DNA of 64,000 bases, taken from assembly GCF_000429545.1 (NCBI RefSeq), contig NZ_AUCB01000032.1, positions 1-64,000 on the forward strand, written 5' to 3'. The stretch's first letter is position 1, and each line of letters opens with the position of its first letter. A program made the translations under genes and the position numbers. Positions 35,415-43,608 of this stretch are shown piece by piece. Below the pieces are notes generated by a model that saw only the letters and a program-made list of their open reading frames with translations, was not told the origin of the DNA and did not search any database. This DNA comes from Arenibacter certesii DSM 19833 (lineage in GTDB: Bacteria > Bacteroidota > Bacteroidia > Flavobacteriales > Flavobacteriaceae).

Positions 35415-37682
35415 ATGGCATTCGATATTGATATGATTAAGAAGGTGTATGCTAACATGGCAGAGCGTGTTGATAAGGCTCGTGAGGTTGTTGGCAAACC
35501 TTTGACACTTTCGGAAAAAATTCTATACTCCCACTTATGGGACGGGAATCCAACCGTAGCATTCAAAAGAGGGAAGGACTATGTAGATTTTGCACCGGAT
35601 AGGGTTGCATTACAAGATGCTACCGCTCAGATGGCATTACTTCAGTTTATGCAAGCTGGAAAAGCTAAGGTGGCTGTTCCTACGACTACGCATTGTGATC
35701 ATTTGATTCAAGCAAAACAGGGAGCTGTGCCAGATTTATTGCGTGCTAATGAAGTTAGTCATGAGGTATTTGATTTCCTTGAGTCTGTTTCCAATAAATA
35801 CGGACTAGGATTTTGGAGACCAGGCGCGGGAATTATCCATCAAGTGGTATTGGAAAATTATGCGTTCCCAGGTGGAATGATGATCGGTACTGATTCGCAT
35901 ACCGTAAACGCTGGTGGATTAGGGATGGTTGCTATTGGAGTAGGAGGAGCTGATGCTGTTGATGTTATGGCCGGAATGGCTTGGGAACTTCGCTTTCCAA
36001 AGCTTATAGGTGTTAAATTAACTGGGGAGCTTAATGGCTGGACCGCTTCTAAGGACGTTATCTTAAAAGTAGCCGAAATCCTTACTGTTAAAGGAGGAAC
36101 TGGAGCTATTGTAGAATATTTTGGACCTGGTGCAAAAAATCTTTCTTGTACAGGAAAAGGAACTATTTGTAACATGGGTGCCGAAATCGGAGCCACTACA
36201 TCAACTTTCGGCTATGATGATTCCATGGAACGTTTCCTACGTGCCACTGAAAGAGAGGAAGTTGCCGACGAAGCAAATAAAATTAGGGAATATTTAACCG
36301 GAGATGAGGAAGTATATGAGAATCCGGAGCAGTATTTTGATCAAGTGATCGAGATTGATCTTACAGCCTTAAGGCCTTTATTGAATGGACCGTTTACGCC
36401 AGACCTTGCAACTCCAGTTGGTGAGTTGGGAGAGAAAGCACGTGCAAACGATTGGCCATTAAAAGTAGAGTGGGGATTAATCGGATCTTGTACTAACTCG
36501 TCTTATGAAGATTTGACTCGTGCCGCTTCTATCGCCCAACAGGCTATCGATAAGAAATTAAAGCCAAAAAGTGATTTTGGAATTAATCCTGGATCAGAGC
36601 AAATTCGCTTTACTGCCCAGCGGGATGGACTTTTGCAAACCTTTGAGAAAATTGGTGCTACCATCTTTACTAATGCCTGTGGACCATGTATAGGACAGTG
36701 GGACCGTAGTGATATGTTGGGAGATCAAAAGAACACTATTGTGCATTCTTTTAACAGAAACTTCTCTAAACGTGCAGACGGAAATCCAAATACCCATGCC
36801 TTTGTAGGTTCTCCAGAAATGGTTGCTGCAATCGCAATTTCAGGACGCTTGGATTTTGATCCTATGAACGATACCTTGATCAATGAAGATGGGGAAGAAG
36901 TGATGTTAGACATTCCAAGAGGAATAGAGTTACCGCCATTAGGCTTTGAGGTGGATGATAATGGATACTTAGCACCAAAAGAAGATGGAAGCTCAGTTGA
37001 AGTAATTGTTGCTCCAGATAGTGAAAGACTTCAGCTGTTGGAGCCTTTTGAGCCAATAAAGTCATCGGAGTTACAAGGAGTTAAACTTCTTATTAAAGTT
37101 GAAGGCAAGTGTACTACGGACCATATTTCTATGGCCGGACCTTGGTTAAGATACCGTGGGCACTTAGACAATATTGCGAACAACACCCTAATAGGGGCAG
37201 TTAACTTTTTTAATGGGAAAACCAATTTTGTTAAGAATCAATTGACTGGGGAATACGCAGGAGTACCAGATGCTCAGCGTGCCTATAAAGCTGCAGGTGT
37301 AAAAACTATAGTTGTAGGGGATCATAATTACGGGGAAGGCTCTTCTAGAGAGCATGCTGCAATGCAACCAAGACATTTGGGTGTGGCTGCAGTATTGGTA
37401 AAATCCTTTGCTCGTATCCACGAAACTAACCTTAAGAAACAAGGTATGCTAGGGCTTACTTTTGCAAATGAAAAGGATTATGATCTTATTCAGGAAGATG
37501 ATACCTTCAATTTTGTAGATATTTATGAGTTTGCCCCAGATAAGCAGATTACCTTAGAATTGGTACATGCAGACGGTTCAAAGGATACTATTAAATTGAA
37601 TCATACCTATAACCAAGCTCAGATAGAATGGTTTAAGGAAGGCTCTGCCCTTAATGTGATTAAAAAGGAAAATGCCCGTTAA
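35415..37682 (+). CDS. acn: aconitate hydratase (mitochondrial type)
   Basis: 755 residues. It converts citrate to isocitrate in the TCA cycle. Cluster cysteines are in [11 protein letters not shown] and [12 protein letters not shown]. Substrate-binding residues are in [14 protein letters not shown] and, in the C-terminal swivel domain, [20 protein letters not shown]. The length and the N-terminal sequence ([28 protein letters not shown]) fit the eukaryotic-mitochondrial-like clade common in Bacteroidota, not AcnA or AcnB of enterobacteria. A strong terminator follows. Confidence 0.96.
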   Translation: MAFDIDMIKKVYANMAERVDKAREVVGKPLTLSEKILYSHLWDGNPTVAFKRGKDYVDFAPDRVALQDATAQMALLQFMQAGKAKVAVPTTTHCDHLIQAKQGAVPDLLRANEVSHEVFDFLESVSNKYGLGFWRPGAGIIHQVVLENYAFPGGMMIGTDSHTVNAGGLGMVAIGVGGADAVDVMAGMAWELRFPKLIGVKLTGELNGWTASKDVILKVAEILTVKGGTGAIVEYFGPGAKNLSCTGKGTICNMGAEIGATTSTFGYDDSMERFLRATEREEVADEANKIREYLTGDEEVYENPEQYFDQVIEIDLTALRPLLNGPFTPDLATPVGELGEKARANDWPLKVEWGLIGSCTNSSYEDLTRAASIAQQAIDKKLKPKSDFGINPGSEQIRFTAQRDGLLQTFEKIGATIFTNACGPCIGQWDRSDMLGDQKNTIVHSFNRNFSKRADGNPNTHAFVGSPEMVAAIAISGRLDFDPMNDTLINEDGEEVMLDIPRGIELPPLGFEVDDNGYLAPKEDGSSVEVIVAPDSERLQLLEPFEPIKSSELQGVKLLIKVEGKCTTDHISMAGPWLRYRGHLDNIANNTLIGAVNFFNGKTNFVKNQLTGEYAGVPDAQRAYKAAGVKTIVVGDHNYGEGSSREHAAMQPRHLGVAAVLVKSFARIHETNLKKQGMLGLTFANEKDYDLIQEDDTFNFVDIYEFAPDKQITLELVHADGSKDTIKLNHTYNQAQIEWFKEGSALNVIKKENAR

Positions 37683-37703
37683 GGCATTGTAGTAAATACT
37701 TTT

Positions 37704-37735
37704 AAAAAACTCCTGATCTTCATCAGGAGTTTTTT
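37704..37735 (+). terminator. intrinsic terminator after aconitase
   Basis: AAAAAACTCCTGAT, a 4-nt loop, ATCAGGAGTTTTTT: a perfect 14-bp inverted repeat starting 21 bp beyond the stop. Confidence 0.88.
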
Positions 37736-37765
37736 AGTTTTGACAAGCCTATAAATTGAATTAAA

Positions 37766-38320
37766 ATGCGTAAGAAAACCGTCTTGAATATTGCCATTAT
37801 GGCCTTGATATTATCCTTTTTTGTAACGCCACTGGGCGATTATAGTAAGGTATTGCTGAACAAGATCTTTTCTTTTTCTCCCAAAGTGACCAAAGAAGAT
37901 AATAGGGAGCAGATAACTGACTATGATTGGAAGCTAAAGGATGGTAATTGGGATTTTTTTAATTTTAAAAAATCTAAAGGAAAAGTGGTCTTTATAAATT
38001 TTTGGAGATCTTGGATACTTCCCAGTGAGGCAGAATTAGAAAGTATCCAAAAGCTCTATGATGTTTATAAGGATGAGGTAGATTTTTATATCATCACTAA
38101 TGAGGAAAGGGAACCTGTAGAGGAATTTATGAAAGAAAAGGGATTTACCTTTCCTGTAACCTATTCCATTGTTGGCGATCCAATGCCCGTAGATGGTAGT
38201 GAGCCGCCACAGTCTTATTTGCTGGATAGGGAGGGGAGGATTGTAATTCAAAAATCAGGAGTTGCAGATTGGGATAATGATAAGGTGAAAGTGATTATAG
38301 ATAAGCTATTGATGAAATGA
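37766..38320 (+). CDS. TlpA-like thioredoxin-fold protein lacking the CxxC motif
   Basis: 184 residues with one N-terminal membrane anchor (about 7-22) and a thioredoxin-fold domain in the periplasm. The segment VVFINFWRSWILPSEAELES aligns with the active-site helix of its neighbour (FWATWCPPCVAEMPS), but both cysteines are replaced (Ile84 and Ser87). The rest of the fold (YKDEVDFYIITNEE, then a Pro in the position of the cis-Pro loop) is conserved. It is probably a redox-inactive duplicate with a binding or regulatory role. The ATGA overlap with the next gene couples their translation. Confidence 0.85.
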   Translation: MRKKTVLNIAIMALILSFFVTPLGDYSKVLLNKIFSFSPKVTKEDNREQITDYDWKLKDGNWDFFNFKKSKGKVVFINFWRSWILPSEAELESIQKLYDVYKDEVDFYIITNEEREPVEEFMKEKGFTFPVTYSIVGDPMPVDGSEPPQSYLLDREGRIVIQKSGVADWDNDKVKVIIDKLLMK

Positions 38321-38886
38321 CACTCATCAAACTAAAAAAGAATTGGTTCGTAAATCTAATTATTTTAGTAGGAGTTTTACTGCTCTTATTTACTCCCGTT
38401 GGTTTTAAAATAAAGACATTTGCCAGTAGACTTCTAGCTACAAGTGCTTCAAAAGTAAAAGAGGGAACGCAGGTCTCTTTGGATACCTATAAGTGGGAAT
38501 TGGTGAATCTAGATGGGAAACCATTTCTGTTTGAATCTCTAAAGGAAAAAGTGATACTGGTAAATTTCTGGGCTACTTGGTGTCCGCCCTGCGTGGCAGA
38601 AATGCCAAGCCTGCAAAAACTTTATAATGATTATGGAGATAAGGTAGCCTTTGTGTTTGTCACCAATGACCATCGCGAAAAGGTAGACGCTTTTCTTGAT
38701 AAACGGAACCATCAACTTCCCATTTACTATGCTACCTCTCCAGAACCTCAAGTGCTAAGTTCTAAATTACTGCCTACAACCTATATAATTAGTAAGGAGG
38801 GAAAGATTGTAGTGGCTCAAACAGGTGCTGCTGATTGGCATAGTGATAAGACTAGAAAGCTTTTGGATGAGTTGCTTTCGGAGTAA
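38317..38886 (+). CDS. TlpA family thiol-disulphide reductase
   Basis: 189 residues. One N-terminal membrane segment (about 10-30), then a thioredoxin fold with the active site WCPPC (Cys89, Cys92) in VNFWATWCPPCVAEMPSLQK. The cis-Pro region is in LLPTTYIISKEGKIV. Expected to be a periplasmic reductase for cytochrome c maturation or envelope proteins. It shares layout and many residues with the gene it overlaps by 4 bp, so the pair arose by tandem duplication. Confidence 0.9.
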   Translation: MTLIKLKKNWFVNLIILVGVLLLLFTPVGFKIKTFASRLLATSASKVKEGTQVSLDTYKWELVNLDGKPFLFESLKEKVILVNFWATWCPPCVAEMPSLQKLYNDYGDKVAFVFVTNDHREKVDAFLDKRNHQLPIYYATSPEPQVLSSKLLPTTYIISKEGKIVVAQTGAADWHSDKTRKLLDELLSE

Positions 38887-38935
38887 TTTAAACTTTTGTG
38901 TTCCTCAAAAAGAGGTATAAAGTAAAAACACCTAT

Positions 38936-39388
38936 TTATTTTTTTTGAAAATATTTAAAAGGAACAAGTAACATTCCAAAACATTCGCCTTCCTCTTTCC
39001 CTAGATGCTTGTGGTGCATTTTATGAGCTCTTCGTACCCCTCTTGCATACCAATTGTTGGCGTTTCTCAATACTTTAAAGCGCTGATGGATAAAGATGTC
39101 ATGGACTATAAAGTAAGTGGCCCCATAAGCCATAATTCCAAATCCTATTGGCCATCCGGCCCAAAAGCTAGTCTCAGAACCTAAGTAGAAGAAGGTCATG
39201 CTAACAAAAGCATAGAAAATAAAGAAAGCATCGTTTCTTTCAAATTTGGAGTCATGATCTTTTTTATGATGGTCCTTATGTAGGCTCCATAGAAAACCAT
39301 GCATAATATATTTATGGGTAAACCAAGCCATAAACTCCATAAAACAAAAGGTGGATAGGAAAATCAATATCCAATACAGTACATTCAT
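38936..39388 (-). CDS. crtZ: beta-carotene hydroxylase (CrtZ-type)
   Basis: 150 residues, four membrane segments. The di-iron His clusters of the fatty-acid hydroxylase family are in HKYIMHG, HKDHHKKDH, HDIFIHQRF and RAHKMHHKHLG. It adds 3-hydroxyl groups to beta-ionone rings, making zeaxanthin. Last gene of the carotenoid operon; it starts 1 bp after the crtB stop. A lycopene cyclase, needed to make its substrate, is not found in this window. Confidence 0.92.
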   Translation of the reverse strand: MNVLYWILIFLSTFCFMEFMAWFTHKYIMHGFLWSLHKDHHKKDHDSKFERNDAFFIFYAFVSMTFFYLGSETSFWAGWPIGFGIMAYGATYFIVHDIFIHQRFKVLRNANNWYARGVRRAHKMHHKHLGKEEGECFGMLLVPFKYFQKK

Positions 39389-39389
39389 C

Positions 39390-40229
39390 TTATACCAGTT
39401 TAAGTTTATAATTCACATAAGAGCTAGCCAATAGGCCAAATTTTTGATAATTGGTAACTCGTATTCTTTTATTTTTTATTTCCAGCGGCGGGGTATTTTT
39501 TAGTTTTTGCAACAATTTGGAATAATATCTATAGGCGGTATAAACACCAAACTTTGCCTGTGCTGGTAATTTAGCAATTCCTGCATATCCCATTTTAAAA
39601 TCGGCTTCAATTTCTGTTATAATCCGATGTTTGTTCTCTTGGTCCAAAGCATTTAAATCTACATGGGGAAAATAACTTCGGTTTAGTTCTTCAAAATCAG
39701 CCTTTAAGTCGCGTAAAAAATTTACTTTTTGAAAGGCGGAGCCCAAAGCCATGGCAGAATCCTGCAGTTTGTGATAGGCATCCAGATTCCCATTGACGAA
39801 TACTTTTAAACACATTAAGCCAACAACATCTGCTGAGCCATAAATATAATCCTTGTATTCGCTTTGGGTTAGCTGAACTTTTTTACCTATATCCATTCGC
39901 ATACTTTTTAGAAATGATTCTACTAAATGTAGTGGAATGTCATATTTAAAAAAGGTATGCTGAAAGGAATTTAAGATGGGGTTAAGACTAATTTTGCGTT
40001 CTAATGCATCCCAAAGATCTTCTTCAAATTTATTAAATAAATATAATTTATCATATTCATGGAAGCTATCTACTATCTCATCGGCAAAGCGAACAAATCC
40101 GTAAATATTATGAATGTCGGACCTAATAGATTTTCCTAGCATTTTAGTAGCCAAGGAAAAGGATGTACTATAATGTTCCGTAACCAGCTTACTGCAACTA
40201 TAAGATACGGTATCGAATATTGTTTTCAT
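39390..40229 (-). CDS. crtB: phytoene synthase
   Basis: 279 residues. Aspartate-rich motifs of trans-isoprenyl diphosphate synthases are in VRFADEIVDSFHEYD and, less canonically, NFLRDLKADFEELNRSYFP. It condenses two geranylgeranyl-diphosphate molecules to phytoene, the first carotenoid step. The start overlaps the crtI stop by 4 bp. Slightly shorter than proteobacterial CrtB (about 300), normal for Bacteroidota. Confidence 0.94.
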   Translation of the reverse strand: MKTIFDTVSYSCSKLVTEHYSTSFSLATKMLGKSIRSDIHNIYGFVRFADEIVDSFHEYDKLYLFNKFEEDLWDALERKISLNPILNSFQHTFFKYDIPLHLVESFLKSMRMDIGKKVQLTQSEYKDYIYGSADVVGLMCLKVFVNGNLDAYHKLQDSAMALGSAFQKVNFLRDLKADFEELNRSYFPHVDLNALDQENKHRIITEIEADFKMGYAGIAKLPAQAKFGVYTAYRYYSKLLQKLKNTPPLEIKNKRIRVTNYQKFGLLASSYVNYKLKLV

Positions 40230-41698
40230 TTCTTTTGGTTTAGATGGTTACTAATGAGTTGAGATACTAGTTTTCCCGAGATAAGTGCTGGTGGTACACC
40301 TGGTCCTGGTACGGTTAGTTGGCCAGTGAAAAAGAGGTTGTCCACTTTTTTACTCTTTAGCTTGGGTCTTAAAAAAGCGGTCTGAGTTAGGGTGTTCGCC
40401 AATCCGTAGGCATTGCCCTTATAGGAGTTGTATTGCTCCTTAAAGTCGCGCACGCAGAAGTCCTCTCGGAAAAGTATGCTGTTACCCAGGTCTTGACCTG
40501 TAAGCTCTTGAAATCGCTCCATAATCATTTTATAGTACCGTTCCCTTACCTCTGGGCCATCTTCTAAGTTTGGTGCTATCGGAATAAGGAAAAAAGCACT
40601 TTCACATCCCTCTGGAGCCATAGTTGGATCTGTTATTGAGGGGAAATTTGCATAAAAGAGAGGGGCTTTAGGCCATTGGGGATCGTCGTAAATTTCTCTG
40701 GCATGCTGATTAAAATCGGTATCGAAAAATAGGTTATGGTGCGAAACATTTTTTAGTTTGGTGTCCAATCCCATATAAAATAATAGGGACGAAGGAGCAA
40801 AGGTTTTTTTGTCCCAATAGGATTCTGAGTATTGTCTAAGGTTTTGGGGCAATAGTGTCTCTGTATGGTGGTAGTCTGCACCGCTTAAAACAAGGTCCGC
40901 AGTTACCGTTTGTTGCGCTAGTTGAATCCCGATGGCTTTACCCTGGCTATCCACTTTTATACCGGTTACCGATTGGTTTGTGAATAGGCTAACTCCTAAA
41001 TCCTTGGCTAATTTTTCCATGGCTTGGATCACCTGATGCATTCCCCCTCTAGGGTGCCATGTTCCTAAACCAAAATCTGCATAATTCATAAAACTATAAA
41101 AGGAAGGAGTATTGCTTGGTTTGGCCCCTAAGAAAAGTACTGGAAACTCTAAGGTGGCTATGAGCTTAGGATTTTTAAACCGCTTCCTTACCTCTTTACT
41201 GATGGTGGTAAAAAATTGATCTAAATTGCCCACCGTTTCTTTTGTAACTAATTCTAATGGAGAGTTTCCTGGTCGTAATACTATTTTGTGAATGGCAATT
41301 TTGTAATTGTTTTGAGCTTTTTTGATGAAATTCCTAAGGGGAACTGAGCTTCCCTTCTCTATCCTTTCAAATTCGGCGCAGATAAGATCCATGCTATCAC
41401 CTATCGTTATTACATCTTCATTAAAAAATATTTTATAGGCCGGGTTTAGTTTATCTAAAGTGTAAAAGTCAGAAGCCGACTTCCCGAAGTCATTGAAAAA
41501 TCGTTCAAATACATCGGGCATCCAATACCAGCTAGGACCCATGTCAAAGGTGAAGCCGTCTCGCATAAATTGCCTTGCTCTACCACCTATAGTTGTGTTT
41601 TTTTCGTAGATAGCCACTTTATAGCCCTGTTGTGCCAGGTAACAGGAGGCTGACAGGGATGAAAAACCAGATCCAATAATGACAATTTTCGGTTTCAT
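40226..41698 (-). CDS. crtI: phytoene desaturase
   Basis: 490 residues. The N-terminal FAD-binding Rossmann motif is IVIGSGFSSLSASCYLAQQG, followed by YEKNTTIGGRARQF. The C-terminal signature is FFTGQLTVPGPGVPPALISG, the bacterial-type phytoene dehydrogenase motif. It converts phytoene to lycopene by four desaturations. It follows the MerR-type regulator gene by 11 bp, so regulator and enzymes form one operon. Confidence 0.94.
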   Translation of the reverse strand: MKPKIVIIGSGFSSLSASCYLAQQGYKVAIYEKNTTIGGRARQFMRDGFTFDMGPSWYWMPDVFERFFNDFGKSASDFYTLDKLNPAYKIFFNEDVITIGDSMDLICAEFERIEKGSSVPLRNFIKKAQNNYKIAIHKIVLRPGNSPLELVTKETVGNLDQFFTTISKEVRKRFKNPKLIATLEFPVLFLGAKPSNTPSFYSFMNYADFGLGTWHPRGGMHQVIQAMEKLAKDLGVSLFTNQSVTGIKVDSQGKAIGIQLAQQTVTADLVLSGADYHHTETLLPQNLRQYSESYWDKKTFAPSSLLFYMGLDTKLKNVSHHNLFFDTDFNQHAREIYDDPQWPKAPLFYANFPSITDPTMAPEGCESAFFLIPIAPNLEDGPEVRERYYKMIMERFQELTGQDLGNSILFREDFCVRDFKEQYNSYKGNAYGLANTLTQTAFLRPKLKSKKVDNLFFTGQLTVPGPGVPPALISGKLVSQLISNHLNQKK

Positions 41699-41709
41699 GA
41701 ATTATAATA

Positions 41710-42636
41710 CTATTTGTGTTCTTGCACCAATTGAGGTAGTGCATTTATAGTTGCCTTAATGGTATTAAATGTTTTTACGCCAGTGGGTATGTTATTGGAT
41801 TCCATATGACGTACTTGTTGTCCCAAGATCCATAATTCGTGTTTGTTCTCCGAATTGATCAGGTGTTGAAAGTTTTCAATATACTCTTTTATTCTATCAG
41901 GAGGAGGGGAAACCGTAAAGTAAGAGATGAAAATTATGTTGTTAAAATACAGAATAAGATCTTCCATTGCTTCTAAAGGGGTGGCTTGTCCTAAATAGAT
42001 AGTTGTAAGCCCCATAAGTCTCATCTCATAATTGAGGTAAAGCAATCCTAGTTCGTGAATCTCATTATCTGGCAAAAAGAGTACATAGGTTTTATCTTTG
42101 TGTTCTTGCACCTGATCTTTTACGCTATAGGTATTGGCAAAAATGAGTTGTTTTATTAGATGGGAAATAAAGTGCTCCTGTGAAGGACAGATTAGATCGG
42201 TCTGCCACAGCAGACCGATCTCGTCTAAAAAGGGAAGAAGTACTTCATGCCAAATTTCCCTAAAACTCAATTTATCAGCTATATGATGGTACGTGTCGTA
42301 GAAGGCTTTCTCGTCAAAATTGATCATGGCCAATTTTAGGTTTGCAATAGTAAGGTTGTTTTTGTTCTTGCTTTCAGCAAGTTCTCTTACCATTTGCTGT
42401 ACCTCGTCTTGGGGCAATTTTGCAATTTTGGATATCTTGTTTCCCGCATTGTATAGTAAAGTAATATTTAACAGTTGTTGTAGACTACTTAAGCTATAGG
42501 TTCTAATGTTAGTTGAAGTTCTTTCTGGAGCGAGTAGATTGTACCTTTTTTCCCAGATGCGAATCGTGTGGGCTTTAATCCCCGATAGGTTCGCTAGGTC
42601 TCGTATGCTGAATTCTCTTTTAACTTTGTTCATCAT
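41710..42636 (-). CDS. MerR-family regulator with B12-binding domain (CarH/LitR-like)
   Basis: 308 residues. A MerR helix-turn-helix (about 9-75, SIRDLANLSGIKAHTIRIWE then KRYNLLAPERT) is followed by a helical B12-binding domain and a Rossmann-like domain. The signature W-x9-EH is present (Trp144, Glu154, His155) and ExHxxG is present with His194, the likely lower cobalt ligand. These are the marks of CarH-type adenosylcobalamin photoreceptors, which repress carotenoid genes in the dark. The residue after the Trp is Gln145, where Thermus CarH has the His that becomes the second ligand in light. The carotenoid operon follows directly. Confidence 0.88.
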   Translation of the reverse strand: MMNKVKREFSIRDLANLSGIKAHTIRIWEKRYNLLAPERTSTNIRTYSLSSLQQLLNITLLYNAGNKISKIAKLPQDEVQQMVRELAESKNKNNLTIANLKLAMINFDEKAFYDTYHHIADKLSFREIWHEVLLPFLDEIGLLWQTDLICPSQEHFISHLIKQLIFANTYSVKDQVQEHKDKTYVLFLPDNEIHELGLLYLNYEMRLMGLTTIYLGQATPLEAMEDLILYFNNIIFISYFTVSPPPDRIKEYIENFQHLINSENKHELWILGQQVRHMESNNIPTGVKTFNTIKATINALPQLVQEHK

Positions 42637-42654
42637 TTAAATAGAAAGATTAAA

Positions 42655-42687
42655 CAAAAATACAATTAAATATGATTGATGCTTCAA
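42655..42687 (-). promoter_or_regulatory. promoter of the regulator-carotenoid operon
   Basis: On minus: TTG (42687-42685), a 22-bp spacer and TATTTTTG (42662-42655), matching the Bacteroidota consensus. It lies 19 bp upstream of the regulator start, where an autorepressor could block it. Confidence 0.6.
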
Positions 42688-42734
42688 ATGGAAGTAGAAA
42701 GTTTAAAATAATTAGATAGTGAAGGAAGGGTTTA

Positions 42735-42777
42735 ACAAAAAAAAACCGCTAGACAAGTAAAACTTGTACTAACGGTT
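42735..42777 (-). terminator. terminator after the tRNA-Leu copy nearer crtI
   Basis: Reading on minus: AACCG and ACAAG arms pairing with CTTGT and CGGTT, followed by a run of T. It ends the tRNA-Lys/tRNA-Leu transcript before the regulator gene. Confidence 0.65.
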
Positions 42778-42781
42778 CCGG

Positions 42782-42865
42782 TGCCCACGACTAGATTCGA
42801 ACTAGCACGTCCTTGCGAACACTACCCCCTCAAGGTAGCATGTCTACCAATTTCACCACGTGGGC
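42782..42865 (-). tRNA. tRNA-Leu (GAG), copy 2
   Basis: 84 nt with the long variable arm of a class II tRNA. Acceptor GCCCACG/CGTGGGC pairs perfectly. Anticodon loop TTGAGGG gives GAG. T arm GTTCGAATC is normal. Discriminator A; CCA not encoded. It differs from the other copy by one base (ACATGC against ACACGC). Confidence 0.95.
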
Positions 42866-42945
42866 ATTTTGGATTTTAATTCTAATCGTGAAAAATTTAT
42901 CCCAGTTGTAAAATTAAGGAATTACAAATAAATATAAACAAAAAA

Positions 42946-42970
42946 AGCTAAGTGCTAGACTTAACTTTTT
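42946..42970 (-). terminator. hairpin with T-run between tRNA-Lys and tRNA-Leu, copy 2
   Basis: GCTAAG-type stem with one mismatch and runs of A/T on both sides. It resembles the better-formed hairpin of the other cassette (43374-43391) and may be an attenuator or processing site. Confidence 0.4.
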
Positions 42971-42974
42971 TTTG

Positions 42975-43047
42975 TGACCGGGCTGGGGCTCGAACCCAGG
43001 ACCCTCTCCTTAAAAGGGAGATGCTCTACCAACTGAGCTACCAGGTC
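42975..43047 (-). tRNA. tRNA-Lys (TTT), copy 2
   Basis: 73 nt. Anticodon loop CTTTTAA gives TTT. D arm AGCTCAGTTGGTAGAGC and T arm CTGGGTTCGAGCCCCAG are normal. The acceptor stem GACCTGG/CCCGGTC has a T5-C68 mismatch, present in both copies. Discriminator A; CCA not encoded. Confidence 0.95.
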
Positions 43048-43081
43048 ATTTTGTTTTGCAGACAATTTCTGTTTGCGGGTG

Positions 43082-43111
43082 CAAATATAAGCGCATTTGT
43101 TTGTTTTGCAA
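43082..43111 (-). promoter_or_regulatory. promoter of tRNA-Lys/Leu cassette, copy 2
   Basis: TTG (43111-43109), 19 bp, TATATTTG (43089-43082) on minus. The same arrangement with identical spacing precedes the other cassette. Confidence 0.75.
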
Positions 43112-43220
43112 GGCCTTTTTAAATTAATTTTAAAGAATAGGAGTAGCGTTCAGATAATAAGTGTGTTACAAAAATATTAAACCGTTAGTCCAAATAAAAT
43201 ATTGGTGCTAACAATCCTGG

Positions 43221-43304
43221 TGCCCACGACTAGATTCGAACTAGCACGTCCTTGCGAACACTACCCCCTCAAGGTAGCGTGTCTACCAATTTCACCACGT
43301 GGGC
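43221..43304 (-). tRNA. tRNA-Leu (GAG), copy 1
   Basis: 84 nt, same features as the copy at 42782: perfect acceptor, TTGAGGG anticodon loop, long variable arm, no CCA. One base differs, near the base of the D stem. Follows tRNA-Lys copy 1 in one transcript unit. Confidence 0.95.
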
Positions 43305-43373
43305 TTTTAAATCAAATGTTAGTTGCTTCTAGGTGTGTTTTTAAGTAATTACAAATTACTATAAACAAAAAAA

Positions 43374-43391
43374 GTTAAGCGCTAACTTAAC
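43374..43391 (-). terminator. hairpin with T-run between tRNA-Lys and tRNA-Leu, copy 1
   Basis: GTTAAG, 6-nt loop, CTTAAC with seven T residues following on minus. Terminator-like, though tRNA-Leu lies downstream. It may be an attenuator or processing site. Confidence 0.45.
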
Positions 43392-43398
43392 TTTTTTG

Positions 43399-43471
43399 TG
43401 ACCGGGCTGGGGCTCGAACCCAGGACCCTCTCCTTAAAAGGGAGATGCTCTACCAACTGAGCTACCAGGTC
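43399..43471 (-). tRNA. tRNA-Lys (TTT), copy 1
   Basis: 73 nt, identical in the mature part to the copy at 42975, including the T5-C68 acceptor mismatch. First gene of its cassette, downstream of the promoter at 43506-43535. Confidence 0.95.
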
Positions 43472-43505
43472 ATTATGTATTGCAAATACGTGTTGTTTGC
43501 GGGTG

Positions 43506-43535
43506 CAAATATAAAATCATTTGTTTGTATAACAA
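43506..43535 (-). promoter_or_regulatory. promoter of tRNA-Lys/Leu cassette, copy 1
   Basis: TTG (43535-43533), 19 bp, TATATTTG (43513-43506) on minus; the flanking GCGGGTGCAAATATA region is shared with the second cassette. Confidence 0.75.
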
Positions 43536-43608
43536 GGACTTTTTAGATTTTTTTTAAAAATTTTTTATTTGCCATCAATTTGTAGCACTTTTACCTAAAA
43601 TAAGCACT

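Noticed and set aside
42782-43471. tRNA cluster as an integration site of a mobile island
   Set aside because: No integrase, no duplicated tRNA 3' ends flanking foreign genes; the duplication involves whole cassettes and neighbours are housekeeping genes.
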